Origin: Mesobacillus subterraneus
Lineage (GTDB): Bacteria; Bacillota; Bacilli; Bacillales; Cytobacillaceae
DNA: 64,000 nucleotides
Direction of reading: 5' to 3'
Assembly (NCBI RefSeq): GCF_023715485.1
Contig: NZ_JAMBOF010000015.1
Coordinates: 1-64,000, forward strand
Of this stretch, positions 8,351 to 16,016 are shown one piece after another (position 1 is the first letter of the stretch; every line of letters begins with the position of its first letter). The notes beneath the pieces are model-generated. The model did not search any database, was not told the origin of the DNA, and saw nothing but the letters and a program-made list of their open reading frames with translations. The position numbers were made by a program, and so were the translations under genes.

Positions 8351-9346
8351 CTAAAACTTCATCACTTTCTCGATTGCAGCTGCGACTCTTTTCGGGGTCG
8401 GCAGATAATGGTCTTCGAATCCAAAATACGGTACAGGCGTGTCATAGCCTGTTACTCTTTCAGCCGGGGCCTTCTGATAAAGGAATGCTTCATCATTGAT
8501 CAGCGAGATCAAATCGCTGCCAGTCCCGCCAGTTGCGTGTGCTTCATGGAGAATAACAGTACGTCCAGTCTTTTGGACGGACTCAATGACGAGGTCCTTG
8601 TCGATCGGATAAAGCGTCCTTAAATCGAGAACCTCACAATCAACACCCTTTTGCTTCATAACCTCAGCTGCCTTCATGGCAACAGGAATCATCGCTCCCC
8701 AGGCAATCACGGTTACATCATCGCCTTCAGTCAGCTTTTTTCCCTTGCCAATCTCAACTGTATACTTCCCCTCCGGAACCTCATCGCGGGAAGAACGGTA
8801 GCTTCTCATCGGTTCAAGGAATAGGACCGGATCCGGATCTTCAATCGCGGCAATCATCAGCCCTTTGGCATCATATGCATTGGACGGGCAGACAACCTTC
8901 ATGCCAGGCATATGGGTAAACAGAGATTCCGTACTGTCACAATGGATTTCTGGTGCACGGACACCGGCACCATAAGGAGCGCGAATCACCATTGGCACGG
9001 TAAAATGGCCCATCGTTCTCATTCTCAGCCTTGAGGCATGAGTCATAATCTGTTCATAAGCGGGATAAATGAATCCCAGGAATTGAATTTCAACTACCGG
9101 ACGGAAGCCATTTACAGCCATTCCAATAGCTGCTCCAACAAAACCCGCTTCACTTAAAGGAGTATCGATTACACGGTCCTCACCATATTTCTCTTGTAGT
9201 CCATCTGTAGCACGGAAGACTCCGCCGTTTTTGCCAATATCTTCACCTAGAAGGATGACATGCTTGCTTTCACCAAGCATCGTATCAAGTCCATCAGTAA
9301 TGGCCTGGACGAGTGTCAATGTCTTTGTCTGAACAGCAGTTTTCAT
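8351..9346 (-). CDS. 2-oxoacid dehydrogenase E1 beta subunit
   Basis: This is the beta subunit of the thiamine-diphosphate-dependent decarboxylating component. The 331-residue protein has the transketolase pyrimidine-binding region (LGEDIGKNGGVFRAT, about 33-47; DTPLSEAGFVGAAIG, about 61-75) and a C-terminal transketolase domain (GRTVILHEAHATGG near 270). Length is typical for PdhB/BkdAB. Its ATG overlaps the E1 alpha stop by one base (TAATG), and E2 starts a few bases after its own stop, so the three are translationally coupled. The sequence alone places it in the pyruvate/branched-chain/acetoin family; linkage with phenylalanine dehydrogenase suggests phenylpyruvate. Confidence 0.9.
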   Translation of the reverse strand: MKTAVQTKTLTLVQAITDGLDTMLGESKHVILLGEDIGKNGGVFRATDGLQEKYGEDRVIDTPLSEAGFVGAAIGMAVNGFRPVVEIQFLGFIYPAYEQIMTHASRLRMRTMGHFTVPMVIRAPYGAGVRAPEIHCDSTESLFTHMPGMKVVCPSNAYDAKGLMIAAIEDPDPVLFLEPMRSYRSSRDEVPEGKYTVEIGKGKKLTEGDDVTVIAWGAMIPVAMKAAEVMKQKGVDCEVLDLRTLYPIDKDLVIESVQKTGRTVILHEAHATGGTGSDLISLINDEAFLYQKAPAERVTGYDTPVPYFGFEDHYLPTPKRVAAAIEKVMKF

Positions 9347-10413
9347 TATGCCTCACCCCCGAGGAACTCTAGGTATTCTCGTTTTTGTTTTTCAATGGTC
9401 CATGTTGGCTTTTCAAAAACATAATCAAAGATCACGGCTGGGTCAGCTGGAGGGAAACTTTCCATCTCCTGAACTGCGGCATCAATTTCCGCGGCAGCAT
9501 GTTCTGCGATTTCCTTCACCCATGCTTCATCATAGATACCTTCATTTTTCATCCAGTGTTCCAATCTCAAGAGCGGATCAGTTTCCATACGTTTCATTGC
9601 GCTTTCACTCTGGTCACGGTATTTTGAAGCATCATCAGCCGTTGTATGCGAACCGTATCTCCACGTCATAGCTTCAATCAACGTCGGACCTTCCCCGTTG
9701 CGGGCTCGTTCTAGCGCCTTCTCAGTTTCTACGAAAACGGCAAAAACATCATTTCCGTCTATCCGTACACCAGGAATATCATAAGCCAATGCTTTCTGGG
9801 CTATCGTGGCTGAGTTCATCTGTTTGCTGATTGGTACAGAAATCGCGTATTGATTGTTTTGACAGAAATAAACGACGGGAGAATGAAAGACGCTTGCAAA
9901 ATTCAAGCCTTCATGAAAATCCCCCTCTGATGTTGCACCGTCGCCAAAATAACAAATGGCTGCATTCTTCGTCCCTCTTTGTTTTTCGGCAAAAGCTGCA
10001 CCAGCTGCATGAGGAATCTGGGTGGCAATCGGAATAGCAGGCGGGAAAATCTTTTTTCCTTCCGGCGGAACACAGCCTTCATTCCGTCCATTCCAGAACA
10101 GCAAGATATTCCTCAGGGAATGGCCAAATACCATTGCTGCACCATGATCGCGATAAGTCGGAAACATCCAGTCCTCATTTTCCAGAGCAAGAGCAGTTCC
10201 TACCTGGGATGCTTCCTGACCTTCAAATGGCGCATATGTCCCTATCCGGCCCTGACGCTGGAGACTGACTGACTTCCTGTCTAGCGTGCGGATTCTTACC
10301 ATTTCCGAGTAGAATTGCTTCACACGCTCTTCGGTCACTAAATCCTTATATTCAGCGGATACAATGTTCCCGTTCTGGTCCATCACTTGAAAAATAGGAA
10401 AATCCTTTTCCAT
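9346..10413 (-). CDS. 2-oxoacid dehydrogenase E1 alpha subunit
   Basis: This is the alpha subunit that binds thiamine diphosphate. The ThDP motif begins GDGATSEGDFHEG at about residue 158 and ends at Asn186-Asn187 (CQNNQYAIS), and a phosphorylation-loop-like YGSHTTADD segment lies near 263. The length of 355 residues fits PdhA-like enzymes. It begins 33 bp after phenylalanine dehydrogenase. Homologues are often annotated as pyruvate dehydrogenase E1, but in this operon the logical 2-oxoacid is phenylpyruvate made by the preceding enzyme. Indolepyruvate or 4-hydroxyphenylpyruvate could also be substrates. Substrate assignment is inference. Confidence 0.88.
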   Translation of the reverse strand: MEKDFPIFQVMDQNGNIVSAEYKDLVTEERVKQFYSEMVRIRTLDRKSVSLQRQGRIGTYAPFEGQEASQVGTALALENEDWMFPTYRDHGAAMVFGHSLRNILLFWNGRNEGCVPPEGKKIFPPAIPIATQIPHAAGAAFAEKQRGTKNAAICYFGDGATSEGDFHEGLNFASVFHSPVVYFCQNNQYAISVPISKQMNSATIAQKALAYDIPGVRIDGNDVFAVFVETEKALERARNGEGPTLIEAMTWRYGSHTTADDASKYRDQSESAMKRMETDPLLRLEHWMKNEGIYDEAWVKEIAEHAAAEIDAAVQEMESFPPADPAVIFDYVFEKPTWTIEKQKREYLEFLGGEA

Positions 10414-10446
10414 CGGCTCACCCTCTATTTAAAATCTCTGTTTCTA

Positions 10447-11553
10447 TTACATTCTCACTGCCCACTTCGGACGTTTCATGTGAGAGAAAAAGCTGTTGCG
10501 TCTTGTTCTTGCCTCAATTCGGTTTTCACAGAATTTATTGGCGGCTTCCACAGTTGTGATTCCTTCGCGCTCTGCCTGGCTGTATATATTCAAAAGAGAA
10601 TTATAGATTGCTTTTGTTTTCTTCAAAACGCGTTCTTTGTTTGGCGAATAAAGCTCATCAGCTACCTGGATCAAACCGCCAGCATTGACAATATAATCAG
10701 GTGCATAGAGGATGCCTTTTTCCTGGAGCACAAGTCCATGCCGTTCTTCCTTCAGCTGGTTATTGGCTGAACCGACAATCGCCTTTACCAGAAGCTGGGG
10801 TATTGTATCATCATTGATGATTCCACCCATTGCACATGGGATAAAAACATCTGCTGGCTGTGAGTAAATCTCGTCGCTGCTCACAACCTTGATGCCCCCA
10901 CCCATTTCCTGAGCCTTATGGACAATTTGATCGATTGCCTTTTGGTTGATATCTGTTACGAACAGGTCCGCACCATTTTCAAGCAAGTATTCAGCAACCT
11001 TGTAGCCAACCTTCCCCAATCCCTGGATTGAGTATGATTTTCCTGATAAATCATCCGTTCCCCAAAGCGCTTTGCTCGTTGCCTGCAAGCCATAGATTAC
11101 ACCCTGTGCAGTTGGAACCGAAGAATCCCCGCTGCCGCCGTATACTTCATCTACACCGACGATGCAATTTGTTTCTTTCAAAGCATGGACAAAATCCTCC
11201 GGATCGGTTCCCATGTCAGTACCTGTATAAAAACGGCCCTGGATCGATTCGACAAATTGGCCGAATGCCCTGAATAACTCTGGGCTCTTATCCTTAGTAG
11301 GATCGCCAATAATAACTGCCTTTCCTCCGCCAAAATCGACATCGGCAGCTGCACATTTGTATGTCATTCCTTTAGAAAGACGCAAAACATCCTCAAGTGC
11401 ATCGTCAACCGTCTTATACGGATACATGCGGCATCCGCCTAAAGCTGGTCCTAAACGTGTACTATGGATGGCAATAATCGCCTTTAATCCAGATGCTTCA
11501 TCATTACAAAAAACTACTTGCTCGTGTTCTCTAATTTGTTCAAACATATCCAT
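10447..11553 (-). CDS. pdh: Phenylalanine dehydrogenase
   Basis: This NAD-dependent oxidative deaminase of the Glu/Leu/Phe/Val dehydrogenase family converts phenylalanine to phenylpyruvate. Catalytic lysines fall at Lys66 (KGMTYK) and Lys78 (DFGGGKA) when counted from the chosen start, matching well-studied phenylalanine dehydrogenases. The Rossmann loop is [11 protein letters not shown]. Stretches such as [18 protein letters not shown] and a C-terminal RRNSFF followed by KPKW-like residues are, from memory, much closer to Bacillus badius phenylalanine dehydrogenase than to leucine dehydrogenase. The ATG at 11553 follows an AAAGGGGG site; upstream in-frame codons lack one. It is the second gene after the thioesterase, 60 bp downstream. 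Confidence 0.85.
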   Translation of the reverse strand: MDMFEQIREHEQVVFCNDEASGLKAIIAIHSTRLGPALGGCRMYPYKTVDDALEDVLRLSKGMTYKCAAADVDFGGGKAVIIGDPTKDKSPELFRAFGQFVESIQGRFYTGTDMGTDPEDFVHALKETNCIVGVDEVYGGSGDSSVPTAQGVIYGLQATSKALWGTDDLSGKSYSIQGLGKVGYKVAEYLLENGADLFVTDINQKAIDQIVHKAQEMGGGIKVVSSDEIYSQPADVFIPCAMGGIINDDTIPQLLVKAIVGSANNQLKEERHGLVLQEKGILYAPDYIVNAGGLIQVADELYSPNKERVLKKTKAIYNSLLNIYSQAEREGITTVEAANKFCENRIEARTRRNSFFSHMKRPKWAVRM

Positions 11554-11613
11554 TTTTCTTTCCCCCTTTATTCCGTTAAAACATGTTAGCGCTTTCATTA
11601 TTGCGCAAAATTT

Positions 11614-12006
11614 TTAGCTGCCAGTTAACAGTTCAGATATCCTTGACTTAGGCAGGATGACCTGTTTTACTTCGCCTACGCCGACAAGACGGCCGCGGCT
11701 TTCCGCCTTCACATTGGTTATGATGATATTTGATTGAAGATCAGTCACTGTAGCGGTAATCGAAACCTCTGCCCCCTCGACACATGGAGCAATATGCTTT
11801 ACAGTCACTGCGCCTCCCATTCCTTCTTCGTGACCCTCTAAAAATGGAAGTATGACTTGCCTTGATACCCATTCCATGTGATAAACCATCGAAACCGTGG
11901 AGTATACCGGATGAACGAGCTTCCCCTCAAAGCGGGCAAACATTTCTGGTGTTACTTTGACATCTATAGAAGCCGTGTGCCCAGCTTTTAAGCCATCACG
12001 CATCAT
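11614..12006 (-). CDS. FlK-like hot-dog acyl-CoA thioesterase
   Basis: This small hot-dog protein of about 131 residues has the catalytic arrangement of fluoroacetyl-CoA thioesterase FlK: a Thr in VYSTVS, Glu 8 residues later (HMEW) and His 26 residues after that (TVKHIAP). The same T-to-E-to-H spacing as FlK (42/50/76) is seen here. It likely hydrolyses a dead-end or toxic aryl-CoA, releasing CoA, and may do the job that PaaI does in Proteobacteria. It is the promoter-proximal gene of the phenylalanine dehydrogenase operon. The ATG at 12006 or 12003 is preceded by AAGGTGGG; the upstream TTG at 12021 is not. Confidence 0.75.
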   Translation of the reverse strand: MMRDGLKAGHTASIDVKVTPEMFARFEGKLVHPVYSTVSMVYHMEWVSRQVILPFLEGHEEGMGGAVTVKHIAPCVEGAEVSITATVTDLQSNIIITNVKAESRGRLVGVGEVKQVILPKSRISELLTGS

Positions 12007-12034
12007 ATCCCACCTTTCCAAGTTGCAAATATGT

Positions 12035-12083
12035 ATAACGTTTATTTAACGTTATCATAACATTTCGTTAAATAAACGGTCAA
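12035..12083 (-). promoter_or_regulatory. Promoter and double operator, thioesterase-PheDH operon
   Basis: On the minus strand, TTGACC (12083-12078) and an extended -10 TGTTATGAT, with TATGAT at 12059-12054, are 18 bp apart. A 13-bp element CGTTAAATAAACG (12066-12078) in the spacer has its exact reverse complement at 12039-12051, just past the -10. The latter is embedded in a larger palindrome ATAACGTT-N5-AACGTTAT (12035-12055). The two operators bracket the -10 box, a classic repression layout. Confidence 0.65.
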
Positions 12084-12148
12084 TAAATTGTAAGAAATTT
12101 TGGTATTTTCTTATAAATGATAGTGGTATAATAATTTCTTTTGATTTT

Positions 12149-12484
12149 GCTCTGTTAAACAAGGCTGTTGATTTTCGTTCCAGGCGCTTCGCTTTCCGCG
12201 GGGGAAGAATTATGAAAAAGCTCAAGTGCCAGCTTTTTCAAAGACAAATTCTTCTTGGCTGGCGCTGAGCCTCCTCGTCGCTTCGCTCCTGCGGGGTGCA
12301 AATGATTCCTCACGAGAATCATTTCACCTAGGTCTCACCTGACCAGCTAAGCCCGCAGGACATTGATTGGGCTTCCTCGAACCTGCCCACGCACGATGGA
12401 ACTGCGTTAGCATTTTCGGAGGAGTCTTCGCGCCTTCCACTACAATCAACAGGTATTAAAAACAACATTGGGCTTTAACAGAGC
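12149..12484. mobile_element. MITE-like repeat, copy 1 (extended)
   Basis: The outer inverted repeats are GCTCTGTTAAA (12149-12159) and TTTAACAGAGC (12474-12484). The inner imperfect repeats begin CTGTTGATTTTCG and end AATCAACAG. The core with GCTTTCCGCGGGG and CCTGCCCACGCACGATGG is shared with copies at 42617, 51655 and 52211. Compared with the compact copies, this one carries two extra self-complementary hairpins (near 12207-12260 and 12300-12333). No transposase is encoded. Confidence 0.75.
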
Positions 12485-12712
12485 CTTGATCTTTAGCTTT
12501 GTTATATTAAACTGTCGATTTCCGCTCAGGTCAACAGGTGCTAAAAATCAACATTAATCTTTTACACAACCATTTTTTCAGAAAAAGGGTTTATTAACTT
12601 TGCCGCAGACTTCCGCTTCAAACAACCAGAGTTTACAAAATCAGCCATGACCTTTACCACAGCTAAAAATATAGTGGTATCTATTCAAGAATAAAAACAC
12701 TCTTAAGAATGC
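12485..12712. other. Intergenic spacer, no gene seen
   Basis: This is the remainder of the 0.75-kb gap between the thioesterase promoter and the ABC transporter. It contains fragments resembling the edge of the adjacent repeat (GTCAACAGG, AAATCAACATT at about 12530-12555) but no supported open frame or promoter. Confidence 0.4.
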
Positions 12713-12747
12713 AAAAAAAAATCAACCAGCAATGTTTAGCTGGTTGA
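12713..12747 (-). terminator. Terminator of ABC transporter operon
   Basis: There is a TCAACCAGC / GCTGGTTGA hairpin (12722-12730, 12739-12747) with nine A at 12713-12721, that is, a U-run on the minus transcript. It lies 6 bp past the ATPase gene. Confidence 0.8.
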
Positions 12748-12753
12748 CGCGTT

Positions 12754-13548
12754 TTAACTGAGCAATGCCCGGTCATTTGCCATCTTTGTTCCGCGAATCC
12801 GCTGGAACTCATTGAGCAGGTCATCAATCGTAAGCTTTGCCTTTTGTTCTTCATTTACTTCTAGAATGATTTGGCCTTTATCCATCATGATCAGCCTGTT
12901 TCCTAAATCCAGGGCCTGCTGCATATTGTGTGTGACCATTAACGTCGTCAAGTGGTATCTATCAACGATTTCATTTGTTAAATTCGTGATCAGCTCTGCC
13001 CGTGATGGATCGAGTGCCGCAGTGTGCTCATCAAGCAACAGGATCGATGGCTCTGTGAAGGTTGCCATCAACAGTGACAACGCCTGCCTTTCTCCTCCAG
13101 ACAGCATTCCTACTTTTGCATTCAAGCGATTTTCCAGTCCCAAATGAAGCGACTCGAGCACCTCTTTGAACAGCTCGCGACGTTTCTTTGTTACGCCAAG
13201 GCCTAGAGTCCTTCGTTTGTTTCGTGAGTAGGCGATTGCCAGGTTCTCCTCAATCGTCATGCTTGGAGCCGTTCCAGCCATTGGATCCTGGAATACCCGT
13301 CCAATCATTTTCGAGCGATTATACTCTGACATATAGGTGACATCCTTGCCATCCAGCGAAACCTGGCCGTGATCTGGAAGCATGACGCCTGAAATGATAT
13401 TCATCAAAGTTGATTTCCCGGCACCATTGCTGCCAATCACGGTAACAAAGTCACCTTTTTTTAATGTGAGATTAATATTATCGAGGGCGATTTTTTCATC
13501 TGGTGTGCCCTCGTTGAAGACTCTATGAATCTGATTTAAGTGCAGCAC
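12754..13548 (-). CDS. ABC transporter ATP-binding protein (TrpZ-like)
   Basis: This is the cytoplasmic ATPase subunit of an importer. It has Walker A GSNGAGKST near residue 39, signature LSGGERQAL near 149, Walker B SILLLDEH near 168 and the H-loop in TLMVTHNMQQ near 200. The start is taken at a GTG (13548) reading MLHLNQIHRVF, overlapping the permease end by 26 bp; earlier GTG codons encode residues not expected in the family. It forms a three-gene unit with the permease and lipoprotein. The three-part set resembles streptococcal TrpXYZ-type systems, and its position in an aromatic catabolic island suggests Phe, Tyr or Trp as cargo. Confidence 0.87.
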   Translation of the reverse strand: MLHLNQIHRVFNEGTPDEKIALDNINLTLKKGDFVTVIGSNGAGKSTLMNIISGVMLPDHGQVSLDGKDVTYMSEYNRSKMIGRVFQDPMAGTAPSMTIEENLAIAYSRNKRRTLGLGVTKKRRELFKEVLESLHLGLENRLNAKVGMLSGGERQALSLLMATFTEPSILLLDEHTAALDPSRAELITNLTNEIVDRYHLTTLMVTHNMQQALDLGNRLIMMDKGQIILEVNEEQKAKLTIDDLLNEFQRIRGTKMANDRALLS

Positions 13549-14554
13549 CAGCCTCACCCTTTCTATCAGGAGTAACACTCATCATCTGGATGTTTTCAAT
13601 CTGCCTCTTGACCTTCCGCTTTTTCTCTTTGTAGCTGTCGATCATTTTCGGCGCAGTCAGCGCCAGAATAACAATCACCGCAGTAATAAGCTTCATATCC
13701 CCTGGTTTAAGAAACTCAACCCGTAATGCCAGTGTGACTACTATGCGGTAGATGATTGAACCGCCAATTACAGCGAGTGTAGTTCTTGCAATTGATTTTG
13801 TTCCAAACAGAGCTTCACCGATAATTACCGAAGCAAGACCAATGATGATCATCCCGATTCCCATGCCAACATCCGCGAAACCGCCCTGCTGGGCAATTAA
13901 CGCTCCGGAAAAAGCCACCATTGCATTTGAAAGCCCAAGGCCGAGAATGATCATCAGGTTTGTATTGGATGAAAAACTGCGGATCATTCTTTTGTTATCG
14001 CCTGTCGCCCTGATAGCCAGCCCGATTTCGGTCTTCAGGAAAGCATCCGTAATGAATTTGATTGCAAAGGTCACAATAATCATGAATAAAAGAATTCCCC
14101 ATGTCCTTGGGAGACTGTCGCCAAGACCAACGGCTGACAGGATTCCGTTAAAAACTGAATCAATTCCAGTTTTATCGAAAAAGTCCCTTACCGCAGTCAT
14201 TGTAGTATCCGTATTCAACAAGGGCACATTCGATTTCCCCATGATTCTGAGATTGATAGAATACAGTGCAATCATCATCAGGATCCCCGAGAGAAGCGCG
14301 TTTACCTTGCCGACTGTATGGATGACACCAGTCAAACAACCAGCGAGGAATCCAGCAACAAGTGCTGTCATCGTCGCGGCAAAGGGATTTGCACCATTTA
14401 CGATCATGATTGCGGCAACTGCAGCTCCTGTCACGAAGCTGCCGTCAACCGTTAAATCTGGAAAATCTAATACCCGAAAGGATAAGTATACGCCTAGAGC
14501 CATAATGGCATAGATGATGCCTGACTCAAATGCTCCAAATATTGAAGTAAACAA
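13523..14554 (-). CDS. ABC transporter permease (TrpY-like)
   Basis: The 343-residue integral membrane protein of the BPD_transp_2 type has about eight to nine hydrophobic segments (first FGAFESGIIYAIMALGVYL, near 5-23; last ITAVIVILALTAPKM, near 290-305). A conserved loop includes the GLAIRATGDNKRMIRSF segment typical of the EAA-like coupling region of this family. The C-terminal tail of about 35 residues is charged and overlaps the ATPase start. It should form the membrane channel of the importer with the adjacent ATPase. It is 18 bp downstream of the lipoprotein gene. Confidence 0.87.
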   Translation of the reverse strand: MFTSIFGAFESGIIYAIMALGVYLSFRVLDFPDLTVDGSFVTGAAVAAIMIVNGANPFAATMTALVAGFLAGCLTGVIHTVGKVNALLSGILMMIALYSINLRIMGKSNVPLLNTDTTMTAVRDFFDKTGIDSVFNGILSAVGLGDSLPRTWGILLFMIIVTFAIKFITDAFLKTEIGLAIRATGDNKRMIRSFSSNTNLMIILGLGLSNAMVAFSGALIAQQGGFADVGMGIGMIIIGLASVIIGEALFGTKSIARTTLAVIGGSIIYRIVVTLALRVEFLKPGDMKLITAVIVILALTAPKMIDSYKEKKRKVKRQIENIQMMSVTPDRKGEAGAALKSDS

Positions 14555-14572
14555 GTTGAATCATCCTTTCTT

Positions 14573-15571
14573 TTATTCTTCGTAGAACTCTGCGTCCTCT
14601 CCCCATGCTTCCTTCACTTCAACGCCTTGTTCCTTAGCGGCCTTTTTATTGATTGTCAGTGTTAATGAATCAGGAAGCTCGACCGGGATTTCAGATGCTT
14701 TCTTTTTGCCGGATAAAATTTCAGCTGCCATCAATCCAGACTGGTAACCGATGTCGTAGTAGTTGAATCCGCTCGCCGCGACTGCTCCGCGCTTCATCGA
14801 ATCCAATTCACCAACGAACAATGGAATCTTCTTGCCATTTGCCACTGAAATCACAGATTCAAGGGCAGAAACAACTGTGTTGTCAGTCGGTACATAAATG
14901 GCGTCAACGCGTCCAACAAGTGATTCAGCAGCCTGCTTAACTTCGGCAGAAGTTGAAATCGAAGCCTCTACTACTTTCGCACCGTTTGCTTCCGCAAGCT
15001 TCTTAACCTCTTTTAACTGGACTTCAGAGTTTTGTTCACCAGCGTTGTAGATGACGCCAATTTTCTTAGCTCCAACTTCCTTTGTCATAAAATCGACTGT
15101 CTTCTTCGTAGCATCCGGATGGTTATCTGTTGTACCTGTAATGTTGTCGCCAGGCTTATCGAATGCTTCAACCAGGCCTGCTCCAACTGGGTCTGTTACA
15201 GAAGTGAAAATAATTGGAATGTCTTTTGTTGCATTGAGTGCTGCTACAGCACTTGGCGTTGCGTTAGCAAAGATCAAGTCGACCTTGTCACCGACAAAGT
15301 TGTTTGCAATCGATGCGGTGTTGTTCATATCAGCCTGGGCATTCTGGAAATCATACTTCACATTTTCGCCTTCTTTAAATCCTTTGTCCTCGAGAGCCTT
15401 TTTGAATCCTTCCGTTGCGGCATCAAGAGACGGATGCTCAGCAAACTGAGTCAAGCCAATCTTGTACTGCTTTTTGTCTGATGAACCATTTGATGCTTCC
15501 TTTCCTCCGCATCCAGCCAAAACAAGCGCACTGGCAAGGACAAAGGAAATAGCTTTTACAGACTTCTTCAT
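14573..15571 (-). CDS. ABC transporter substrate-binding lipoprotein (TrpX-like)
   Basis: This is the extracellular, membrane-anchored binding protein of the ABC_sub_bind family. The signal peptide MKKSVKAISFVLASALVLAG ends with a lipobox LAGC, and the acylated Cys is near residue 21. It is followed by a Gly/Ser-rich linker and the two-lobed periplasmic-binding fold (YKIGLTQFAEHPSLDAA, then IIFTSVTDPVGAGLV near 125). The start at 15571 has an AAGGGGGA site; upstream in-frame codons belong to the leader. It is the first gene of the transporter operon, with a strong promoter carrying an AACGTT palindrome. Family members bind tryptophan and related compounds, so aromatic amino acids are likely ligands. 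Confidence 0.87.
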   Translation of the reverse strand: MKKSVKAISFVLASALVLAGCGGKEASNGSSDKKQYKIGLTQFAEHPSLDAATEGFKKALEDKGFKEGENVKYDFQNAQADMNNTASIANNFVGDKVDLIFANATPSAVAALNATKDIPIIFTSVTDPVGAGLVEAFDKPGDNITGTTDNHPDATKKTVDFMTKEVGAKKIGVIYNAGEQNSEVQLKEVKKLAEANGAKVVEASISTSAEVKQAAESLVGRVDAIYVPTDNTVVSALESVISVANGKKIPLFVGELDSMKRGAVAASGFNYYDIGYQSGLMAAEILSGKKKASEIPVELPDSLTLTINKKAAKEQGVEVKEAWGEDAEFYEE

Positions 15572-15739
15572 AAAAATCCCCCTTGATATTTTATAAACCG
15601 GCAAAACAGCTATGTAATTTAAGACTTGCAGGCAGCCGGAACGCACCAAATTCAACACTTTTACTTTCGTAATAGAATCGGAGATTAAGAATATTTGAAA
15701 GCGATTCCAAAAAGTATGATATTCACTATAGACACCGTA

Positions 15740-15779
15740 AATATAACGTTATATTAACACCACGTAAAAATAGTGTCAA
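15740..15779 (-). promoter_or_regulatory. Promoter and operator of ABC transporter
   Basis: On the minus strand, TTGACA (15779-15774) and TAATAT (15756-15751) are 17 bp apart, a near-consensus sigma-A promoter. A 16-bp palindrome (15740-15755) with core ATATAACGTTATAT overlaps the -10 box. The same 14-bp core is found upstream of paaK (30013-30026). Confidence 0.7.
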
Positions 15780-15970
15780 TAATATTCCGAAAATTTAGTA
15801 TGTTGAGATTTCTAATTATTAAACCATCTTTTTAGAAAATCGACAAGATGTTTTTTGAAAATAACAAAACTTTTTTGCTTTTATGCGCGAAAGTGAGGGA
15901 GTAAACTCAGGTATTACTGGCTTTATGGCCATTAGAATTAATTCATGTTTGTATTATGGGTTGAAATTTG

Positions 15971-16009
15971 AAAAATAAAAAAGCATGCTTTCGTATTGAA
16001 GCATGCTTT
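15971..16009 (-). terminator. Terminator after nitronate monooxygenase-like gene
   Basis: AAGCATGCTT at 15981-15990 pairs with AAGCATGCTT at 15999-16008 (a palindromic arm), followed on the minus strand by T-rich sequence to 15971. It ends the 16964-16017 transcript. Confidence 0.7.
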
Positions 16010-16016
16010 GAAGAGA

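Noticed and set aside
5553-10413. Assignment of the E1-E2-E3 set as housekeeping pyruvate dehydrogenase
   Set aside because: The operon begins with a thioesterase and phenylalanine dehydrogenase and lies in an aromatic catabolic island; pdhABCD is normally a separate operon. Kept as an alternative only.
13752-14513. 253-codon plus-strand frame opposite the permease
   Set aside because: Antisense shadow of a membrane protein gene; its hydrophobic composition is the complement effect of the permease codons.
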